Positions 1 to 6,138 of a stretch of DNA of 42,869 nucleotides are shown one piece after another (the first letter of the stretch is position 1; each line of letters begins with the position of its first letter). The position numbers and the translations under genes are program-made. Source of the stretch: Thermoleophilaceae bacterium (GTDB taxonomy: Bacteria > Actinomycetota > Thermoleophilia > Solirubrobacterales > Thermoleophilaceae); the NCBI GenBank assembly GCA_030447725.1, contig JAUJOQ010000007.1, positions 1 to 42,869 of the forward strand, given 5' to 3'. The notes under the pieces are model-generated. The model ran no database searches. It was not told the DNA's origin and saw nothing but the letters and a program-made list of their open reading frames with translations.

Positions 1-10
1 TTATCCCTGA
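1..10. repeat. Right half of a TCAGGG-N4-CCCTGA hairpin repeat (cut by window edge)
   Basis: The window opens with TTATCCCTGA, which matches the loop and right arm of the complete hairpins at 2891-2906, 8515-8530 and 8883-8898. The left arm would lie before base 1, so this copy is inferred. A TCAGGG at 23-28 gives a second, wider dyad with CCCTGA at 5-10. It lies about 325 bases upstream of the first exported hydrolase gene. Confidence 0.4.
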
Positions 11-204
11 AATCGCTTGTCATCAGGGTCGGAAGGCCTCATGGTCGGGACATCAGCATTCGCACTTCTACGCCGGAGGCCACATGTTCGCCAGGTTCCA
101 TCGTTGCCGTACCAGTCTCTCTGCCGCTCGGCCGGTGACTCTGCGTGCCTGTGTGCTGGGGCGATGCTGCTCGCGGCAGCATCCACCAGCGCGGCGCCGA
201 GGGC

Positions 205-270
205 CAGACGTGCAACGGCAAGGTGGCGACGATCGGCGACACCAACAACACCGTGCTGAACTTCGCTCGG
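205..270 (+). pseudogene. Short protein-coding remnant, RTX-like or hydrolase-like
   Basis: In one plus frame these bases read QTCNGKVATIGDTNNTVLNF. This resembles the opening of actinobacterial haemolysin-type calcium-binding repeats (TCNGK-ATI-GT-GND-L-G). It also resembles the NGKVALIGDS active-site segment of the hydrolase that starts at 335, with high nucleotide similarity over about 30 bases. The reading frame shows no family similarity on either side. It is best read as a decayed fragment, and which parent it came from cannot be decided by eye. The rest of bases 1-334 shows no other recognisable coding content. Confidence 0.3.
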
Positions 271-334
271 TTTCCCGGTGGAGAAGTCGAGCGTCGACAT
301 GCCAGGGGCGCCGGTGCGCGACATGGCGCCCCTG

Positions 335-2251
335 ATGCGCCGGCTCGTTCTATTGCTGTCTGTTGTGGCTGCGTTTGGCTTCGCCGCGCCGCCTACGTCG
401 TCCTTTGCGGCCCATAGTTACGTGCCGCACACCCCCGGCACGAAGCTGATCGACAACTACGTGCCGGTGGCCGAGGACGACCCTACGAAGGCTACGCAGC
501 TCCGTATGCAGGCTGAATACCCGAAGGCCCCAGTTGATGGTCGGTTCCCAACGCTTCTCGTCTATCAGGGCTACAGTCACAAGCTCGGTCCCACGAATGC
601 GTTCCGCACGTGGGCGACGAAGCAAGGCTATGCCGTGATGGTCGTCTCGGTGCGCGGGGCCGGCTGCTCGGGTGGGAGCTACGACTTTCTGTCGGAACAG
701 GAGGCCGCTGACGGCGAGGACGTGATCAACTGGATCACCCGCCAGAAGTGGTCGAACGGCAAGGTGGCGCTGATTGGCGACTCCTACGCGGGCCTGGAGC
801 AGTTGCCGGTCGCCGCGCGGCGACCCCAAGGCCTGGTCGCGATCGCGCCCGGGCAGCCGGTCGCTGACCTGTACCGCGATGTCGCCTATCCCGGCGGTAT
901 CTCAAATACGTTTTTGGGAGCGGGCTTCTCGGCGGACGTCCATGTCGATCTATATCCGGAAGCGCCGCACGAGTCGCTTGCCGTCACTCCCGTTCCCGAT
1001 GCCACCGTGGACGACAACAAGCCGCAGTGCCTTCAGAACCAGACCGCTGCGCCCGGAAGTCTGACCGGCACGGCTGCGGGATTGTTCGCGGCCCACAGAT
1101 GGGACGACGGCGAGATCCATAAACGTGCGCCGGGCAGGAACATCACCAACATCAACGTGCCGACGTTCACGGTCGTCGGATGGCAGGACGAGACCGTCGG
1201 GTCGCGCGCGATCGTCGAGCTTCCCAAGGTCAGCGGTCCTTTCCACGCTGTGCTCAGCAACGGCGGCCACGGTTGGAGCGCCGGCGTCTGGTATGCAACG
1301 CGTGCCCAGAAGCGTCTCCAGGAGTTCCTCGACTTCTACGTCCGCGGCATCGACAACGGGTTCGGTACCCGGTCACCGATCGAGGTCTGGTGGGAGTCAG
1401 AAAGGGGAGCGGACCCCGACGGTCCCAACGGGCCGGATACCGAGATCGTGCCTCGCTGGACCAGCGACTTGCCGCGGATGCCCGCACCACAAGACCGCGA
1501 AACGACGTTCTTCCTGTCCGCGAAGGGCGAGCTCAGCCCGGGTCTGGGGAGCGGCGGCCCCGACCAGTACGAGTACGTTGGCGGCACCGGGCAGTACCAT
1601 CGCGAGCCCGTCGGTACCCCTGTGGGTTCGACGCCGCCCGAGTGGAGCGACCCGCCCGCTCCGGGCAAGTCGCTGGTCTACACATCGCCGCCCCTGGAGA
1701 AGGACTTGGTCGTCCTCGGCTCGGCGAGCCTTGACGTGTGGCTCGACTCGACCGCGACTGACACCGACCTACAGGCAGTACTGACCGAGGTTCGCCCCGA
1801 CCAAGCTGACGCCGGCGAACAGCTGCAGGAGATGTACGTCCAGGCTGGCTGGCTGCGGGCATCGCACCGCACGCTCGACGGCAACCAATCAATTCCGACA
1901 CGGCCCTTCCACACCCACCAGTTCAAGGACACAAAAATGCTGACGCCGCTGAAGCCCGAACTGATGCGCGTCGAGATCCGCCCGTTCGGGCACGTCTTCA
2001 GGGCAGGGTCGCGGCTGCGTCTCTCTATTGAGGCCCCGCCGGCCAAGACCGGCAACTGGACCTTTGAGTCTCTGCCCGGGCCGGCGCTCAACCGGGTCTA
2101 CCACGACTTGGCCCGCCCGTCTGCGCTCAGACTTGCGACGCTCCCGGGCCATACGGCTCCAAAGGACAAGGGTTACCCCGCGTGCGGCACCGTCATCCGT
2201 CAGCCGTGCCGGGCCACCACTGTGCCCACCGGGGGGCAGGCAAGCCCCTGA
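335..2251 (+). CDS. Secreted CocE/NonD-type alpha/beta hydrolase (copy 1)
   Basis: Predicted 638-residue exported hydrolase of the X-Pro dipeptidyl-peptidase (S15)/CocE family, which cleaves acyl or peptidyl bonds; the substrate cannot be told from sequence. The chosen ATG starts MRRLVLLL, followed by a signal peptide with likely cleavage after SFA near residue 25. An in-frame ATG at 323 is also possible, and neither has a good ribosome binding site. Visible catalytic parts are the nucleophile elbow GDSYAG (Ser150), an acid in GWQDETVGS (Asp285) and a His in SNGGHGWS (His312). A C-terminal jelly-roll PepX_C domain follows, ending in the conserved tail CGTVIRQPCRATTVP, whose two Cys may pair. 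The protein aligns along its whole length with the one encoded at 3157-5094, so the two genes are a tandem duplication. Family certain, substrate unknown. Confidence 0.85.
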   Translation: MRRLVLLLSVVAAFGFAAPPTSSFAAHSYVPHTPGTKLIDNYVPVAEDDPTKATQLRMQAEYPKAPVDGRFPTLLVYQGYSHKLGPTNAFRTWATKQGYAVMVVSVRGAGCSGGSYDFLSEQEAADGEDVINWITRQKWSNGKVALIGDSYAGLEQLPVAARRPQGLVAIAPGQPVADLYRDVAYPGGISNTFLGAGFSADVHVDLYPEAPHESLAVTPVPDATVDDNKPQCLQNQTAAPGSLTGTAAGLFAAHRWDDGEIHKRAPGRNITNINVPTFTVVGWQDETVGSRAIVELPKVSGPFHAVLSNGGHGWSAGVWYATRAQKRLQEFLDFYVRGIDNGFGTRSPIEVWWESERGADPDGPNGPDTEIVPRWTSDLPRMPAPQDRETTFFLSAKGELSPGLGSGGPDQYEYVGGTGQYHREPVGTPVGSTPPEWSDPPAPGKSLVYTSPPLEKDLVVLGSASLDVWLDSTATDTDLQAVLTEVRPDQADAGEQLQEMYVQAGWLRASHRTLDGNQSIPTRPFHTHQFKDTKMLTPLKPELMRVEIRPFGHVFRAGSRLRLSIEAPPAKTGNWTFESLPGPALNRVYHDLARPSALRLATLPGHTAPKDKGYPACGTVIRQPCRATTVPTGGQASP

Positions 2252-2289
2252 TCCAACACGCGAACATCTAAGCGGCTTGCGAGCGCCGT

Positions 2290-2690
2290 GCTGGCCGGTG
2301 ATCTTCGGGACGAGTGAGCGCGCGAACGCAGGGCGCCAGCACTCCTCGAGGATTGTCAGCTGCAGGCGCTCGACGCAGCCGTTTGAGTTGGGGTTGCCGG
2401 CCTTGATGTGACGCTGGCGGGCGCCCTCCTGCTAGACCGCCTGACCGAACTCGCGCGCACGGAACTCAGAGCCGTTGTCGGTGGTGATTTCGCCGAGCTT
2501 CCAGCCCGCGGCCGCGAGCTCGCGCGCGACGAGGTGGACGAAGTCCTGTGTGACGCGCGAGCGCGGGTTGCGGTCGGTCTGGGCGAGAAAGGCTCACGCA
2601 GCGTCCGACAAGTCGGATGTACGGCGAAGACCTAACATCGACCACGGCGATTCGGCGGCGCGCGCCGCCGCGCACCTGCAGGGCTGACGA
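2290..2690 (-). pseudogene. IS481-type (rve-fold) transposase remnant
   Basis: Read on the minus strand, one frame gives AVVDVRSSPY, the first Asp region of a DDE integrase core. A second frame gives QTDRNPRSRVTQDFVHLVAREL and then GEITTDNGSEF, the second Asp signature. After an in-frame stop it continues with IKAGNPNSNGCVERLQ and LEECWRPAFARS, the usual end of the core in IS481-like transposases. The frame change near 2585 and stops near 2432 and 2590 show the gene is dead. The N-terminal HTH and the C-terminal end are missing, and I see no terminal inverted repeats. It sits in the gap between the two paralogous hydrolases, so it landed after or during the duplication. Confidence 0.75.
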
Positions 2691-2787
2691 GGCGCGGGAG
2701 CGCTCGCTGCGGACAGCCGTCGCTCTCGCGCTCGGCGCCGTAGCGGCGATCGGACCCTTCGTCGATGAGCCGGTCACCGCCCTCGCT

Positions 2788-2809
2788 CGCTCCTTAAACG
2801 AGCGCTCGA
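2788..2809. repeat. 22-base repeat with TTAAACGAGCGCTCGA core, copy 1
   Basis: This stretch matches 11164-11185 at 21 of 22 positions. The core TTAAACGAGCGCTCGA contains the palindrome CGAGCGCTCG, and the outer bases CGCTC/GAGCG add a second dyad. It could be half of a TetR-type operator or a trace of a mobile-element end, since both copies lie next to transposase remnants. Function is inferred only. Confidence 0.5.
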
Positions 2810-2890
2810 GCGCACCGGGAGCCCAGCCTTCCGCGAGGACAGAACCTGGCTTCGAGGCCTCCGTCAAACGCAGCGTGGCTCATTGCGCTC

Positions 2891-2906
2891 TCAGGGCTAT
2901 CCCTGA
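2891..2906. promoter_or_regulatory. TCAGGG-N4-CCCTGA hairpin upstream of hydrolase copy 2
   Basis: Perfect 6-base inverted repeat with loop CTAT, about 250 bases upstream of the ATG at 3157. The bases just after it (TTACGCTGGC) resemble those after the copy at 8883 (GATCACTGGC), so conservation extends beyond the dyad. It may be an operator or a small RNA hairpin. There are two other complete copies at 8515 and 8883 and a half copy at base 1. Confidence 0.55.
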
Positions 2907-3156
2907 TTACGCTGGCGCAAACGGCGGATCGCTCCCACAGTGGGCGTCATCTCGCTCCCCGCCCCAGGAGGCGTCCTCTCTCATGCGTTCCACCGAGGCC
3001 CGTACCGCCGGGCTCCTCGCAGCAGCGAAGAAGCGGAAGTCAACGTGGCCGTCCCAGCGCGACGCGAGCGTGCCAACCGGGACGACAGCAAGGATACGCG
3101 ACAGAAGGGGCCTCTCCGTGCTCGCGAAGTGTTGCTCGTACCGGCCGATTCACACG

Positions 3157-5094
3157 ATGCGTCGGCTCGTCCTGTTGCTGTTCACGGTGGCTGCGTTTGT
3201 CGTGGCCTCGCCGCCTGCGTCGTTAGCGTCGCACGACCCTCAACTTCCTGAAAGGACCCCCATCGACGGCTACGTGCCCGTAGCGAAGGAGACGCCTCAG
3301 GAGACGACGCTGCGCATGCAGGTCGAGTACCCGAAGAACCGGCCGGCGGCCGGCGTGCCGACGCTTCTGATCTATCAGGGCTACACGCACAAGCTTGACT
3401 TCGCGGCACCGGGGGGCTACGTCCATGGGGGCCAATTCCACCAGGGCGAGTTCCGTCGGTGGGCGGCGGAGCAGGGTTATGCGCTGATGGTGGTCTCCGT
3501 GCGGGGGGCCGGCTGCTCGGGTGGCAGCTACGACTTTCTCTCGAAGCAGGAGGCCGAGGACGGCGAGGACGTGATCGAGTGGATCACGACCGAAAAGAAG
3601 CAAACGCCGCTAAAGGAGAAGACCTGGTCGAACGGCAAGGTCGCGATGATCGGCGACTCCTACGGGGGGTTCGAGCAGTTGCCGGTCGCCGCGGAGCAGC
3701 CTGACGGGCTGGTGGCGATCGCGCCTGGCGTGCCGATCGCTGACCTTTACCGCGATGCCGCCTATCCCGGCGGCATCTCGAACACCCTCTTGCCGGCGCA
3801 GTTCTCGCAGGCCGTCCTTACAGACGCGTTGCCACAAGCGCCGCACGAGTCGCTTGGGTCTATTAACCCTGACCCGAGGAAGGACGATCCCAACAGGCCG
3901 GAGTGCCTACGAAACCAGACCGGTGCGCCGGTCGGGCTTACCGGTACGTCGGCGGCGTTCAGCGTGGCGCACAGATGGGACGATGACGCGATGCGCAAGC
4001 GCGCACCCGGCGCCCGGATCGCGGAGATTAAGGTACCGACGTTGACGCACGTCGCATGGCAGGACCCGGTATTGGGGTCGCGTGCGATCGTCAACCTGCC
4101 GCGGGTCGGCGGTCCTTTCCACGCTGTGTTGAGCAACGGCGACCATGGTTTGGCGGACTCGGCACGCGCCCGGGCGCGGCTGCAGGAGTTCCTCGACTTC
4201 TACGTCCGCGGCATCGACAACGGATTCGGCGCCCGCGCTCCGATTGAGGTGTGGTGGGAGTCTCAAAGAGGAGCGGACCCCGACGGTTCCGACGGCACCC
4301 GCATCGGTGACGTAGTGCCTCGCTGGACGAGCGGCTTGTCGCGCATGCCTGCAACGCAGGCGCGCGAGACAACCCTCTTTCTCTCGAAGGGCGGCGAGCT
4401 GCGCTCCGAGCACGGCGTGGGCGGTCCCGATCGGTACCAGTACGTCGGCGGAAGCGGGCAGTACCGTGGCGGCGCGCTTCCGGACCAGCCCGACTGGAGC
4501 GACCCCCCTGATCCGGGCAAGTCGCTCGTCTACACCTCGGCGCCACTCGAGAAGGACCTGGTCGTCCTCGGCTCTGGAAGCCTCGATCTGTGGCTTGACT
4601 CGACCGCCATCGACACCGATGTGCAGGCGGTACTAACGGAGGTTCGCCCGAACGAGGCGGACCCGGGTGAGGAGCCGCAGGAGATGTACGTACAGGCCGG
4701 CTGGCTGCGGGCATCGCACCGCAAGCTCGATGACCGCTCGACGCCGACGCGGCCTTTCCACACCCACCAGCAGCAGGACGCGGAACCGCTGACCCCGCTC
4801 AAGCCGGAGCTGATGCGCGTCGAGATTCGCCCGTTTGGCCACGTCTTCAGAGCCGGCTCGCGGCTGCGCGTCTTCATCGAGGCGCCGCCGCGTACGACCG
4901 GCAACTGGAGCTTTGAGTCGCTGCCGGGGCCGGCGGAAAACCGTGTCTACCACGACTCGGAACACCCGTCCGCGCTCAGGCTCGAGACGCTCCCCGGGCA
5001 GGCGGCTCCCGTCGGCCACGCCACTTGCGGCACGGTCATCCGTCAGCCGTGCCGGGCCACCACGGTGCCCACAGCGGAGCAGGCAAGCCCCTAA
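3157..5094 (+). CDS. Secreted CocE/NonD-type alpha/beta hydrolase (copy 2)
   Basis: Predicted 645-residue paralogue of the hydrolase at 335-2251. The open frame reaches further upstream, but the ATG at 3157 (MRRLVLLLFTVAAF) begins a typical signal peptide cleaved after about residue 24 (SLA), as in copy 1. The catalytic set is complete: GDSYGG (Ser168), WQDPVLGS (Asp303) and SNGDHG (His330). The C-terminal PepX_C jelly-roll ends in the same CGTVIRQPCRATTVP tail. Compared with copy 1 it carries two insertions before the nucleophile, near residues 83-97 and 147-156. The duplicated unit includes about 35 bases after the stop, where both copies share GAACATCTAAG. The divergence suggests an old duplication with room for different substrates. 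No clear ribosome binding site is visible. Confidence 0.85.
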   Translation: MRRLVLLLFTVAAFVVASPPASLASHDPQLPERTPIDGYVPVAKETPQETTLRMQVEYPKNRPAAGVPTLLIYQGYTHKLDFAAPGGYVHGGQFHQGEFRRWAAEQGYALMVVSVRGAGCSGGSYDFLSKQEAEDGEDVIEWITTEKKQTPLKEKTWSNGKVAMIGDSYGGFEQLPVAAEQPDGLVAIAPGVPIADLYRDAAYPGGISNTLLPAQFSQAVLTDALPQAPHESLGSINPDPRKDDPNRPECLRNQTGAPVGLTGTSAAFSVAHRWDDDAMRKRAPGARIAEIKVPTLTHVAWQDPVLGSRAIVNLPRVGGPFHAVLSNGDHGLADSARARARLQEFLDFYVRGIDNGFGARAPIEVWWESQRGADPDGSDGTRIGDVVPRWTSGLSRMPATQARETTLFLSKGGELRSEHGVGGPDRYQYVGGSGQYRGGALPDQPDWSDPPDPGKSLVYTSAPLEKDLVVLGSGSLDLWLDSTAIDTDVQAVLTEVRPNEADPGEEPQEMYVQAGWLRASHRKLDDRSTPTRPFHTHQQQDAEPLTPLKPELMRVEIRPFGHVFRAGSRLRVFIEAPPRTTGNWSFESLPGPAENRVYHDSEHPSALRLETLPGQAAPVGHATCGTVIRQPCRATTVPTAEQASP

Positions 5095-5211
5095 TCGGTA
5101 ACGGAACATCTAAGTGGTTTTGGCCGGGGTGGTGAAGGCGGGCGCTGCCCGTATGCCGCGGCCCGAGCGGACGGGCAACGATTTTCAGCCCAGCCCCCGA
5201 TCAAGGTGTAG

Positions 5212-5463
5212 TGGGAGTCTCGCCATGAGGCGGTCGCGGCACTCAGCCCGTCGAGTGTCGCAGCCCTGCGGGCTGCGTTCGGACGGGCAGGAGCACCACG
5301 ACCGCAGCCTCAGGCGAGCGCCGGCACACTCAGGTTGCCGCCGCCCCTTGATCCGCTACGGCAGATCCCCACGGCCACCCTCGGGCGCTGCTATGAGCAC
5401 ACGCTCGAGGCCGACGGGCGCTGCTGGTACCTCGGCCGCGCCCACCTGTTGCGCACGGCTTGA
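5212..5463 (+). CDS. Unrecognised partial ORF coupled to the ArdC-like remnant
   Basis: After a stop at 5209-5211 this frame stays open for 83 codons and reads like real protein: EAVAALSPSSVAALRAAF, then LPPPLDPLRQIPTATLGRCY and EADGRCWYLGRAHLLRTA before the TGA at 5461. No ATG or GTG start is visible in the open stretch, so the 5-prime end is probably lost. The stop overlaps the TTG start of the next ORF (TTGA), a layout typical of translationally coupled genes. I do not recognise a family. Its partner suggests it came from a plasmid or integrative element. Confidence 0.4.
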   Translation, partial: WESRHEAVAALSPSSVAALRAAFGRAGAPRPQPQASAGTLRLPPPLDPLRQIPTATLGRCYEHTLEADGRCWYLGRAHLLRTA

Positions 5464-5913
5464 GACAGGCGGCCACCTCTGAAAAAGGGAGGCCAAGAAA
5501 ATGGCCCCGCGACCGCAGACCGCTGACCGACACAGAGCGCGAACAGCGCCGCGAGGCGCAGCGCAAGCAGCTCGAGGACGCCCTCTCGGCGCTGCTGTGC
5601 TCGGAGGGCTGGAGGCGCTGGCTGACCGACCACCAGGGCGACGCTTCATGCCTACAGCGCCCGCAACACGCTGCTGATCGCCCACCAGGCCTTCGCGCGC
5701 GGAATGGCGCCCACCCACGTAGCCGGCTTTCGGGCCTGGCTGAAGCTCGGCCGCTGCGTACGCAAGGGCGAGCGGAGCCTGACGATCTGGGCGAAATTGG
5801 CGGTCACAGCGAATAGCGTGGGCCCACCTATTCTAGCGGCGTCGGTCCCGCTTGCGGTCCGCGTCGATGCCGTGCTCGAAGGTCGACAGTCTTCGGGCGT
5901 GCGTCGAGAGTAG
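5460..5913 (+). pseudogene. ArdC-like antirestriction protein, N-terminal remnant, frameshifted
   Basis: The first frame (TTG at 5460) gives PLTDTEREQRREAQ and ALLCSEGWRRWL. Near 5640 the similarity moves to another frame: HAYSARNTLLIAHQ, then VAGFRAWLKLGRCVRKGERS and LTIWAKLAV. Together these match the N-terminal single-strand-DNA-binding-like domain of ArdC/LtrC-type antirestriction proteins, whose hallmark is YS-RN-LLI followed by VAG(F/Y)R-W--LGR-VRKGE. The usual C-terminal zinc metallopeptidase part is absent; the second frame ends at 5913 without it. One indel and the truncation make it a pseudogene. ArdC proteins are carried by conjugative plasmids and ICEs, so this marks past transfer. 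Confidence 0.65.
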
Positions 5914-5953
5914 TGCTGGAGCGCGCGCTGCCGGTGATGGAGTTTCGCGGCCT

Positions 5954-5998
5954 CCGCCGGGGGAACGCCCGAAGGGGAGCGACGAGCGCCCCCGGCGG
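5954..5998. repeat. 10-base perfect inverted repeat (CCGCCGGGGG)
   Basis: Arms at 5954-5963 and 5989-5998 are exact complements with a 25-base loop. It lies between the ArdC-like remnant and the convergently oriented repeat-protein gene that ends at 6139, so it could act as a terminator hairpin. No T-run follows on either strand. Nothing else was recognised between 5914 and 6138. Confidence 0.4.
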
Positions 5999-6138
5999 AA
6001 GATTCGGCGCCTCCTCCTACGGAAATGACCCGGGGTGCCGTGAAGAAGCGGGCTCTCGGCGGCTAGATCGACGGCCGATGACGCGGCCTGCCCGTTGGTG
6101 TCTATTGCGTCTTAGCCGTTGCTTTGGCTGCGCCCGAC

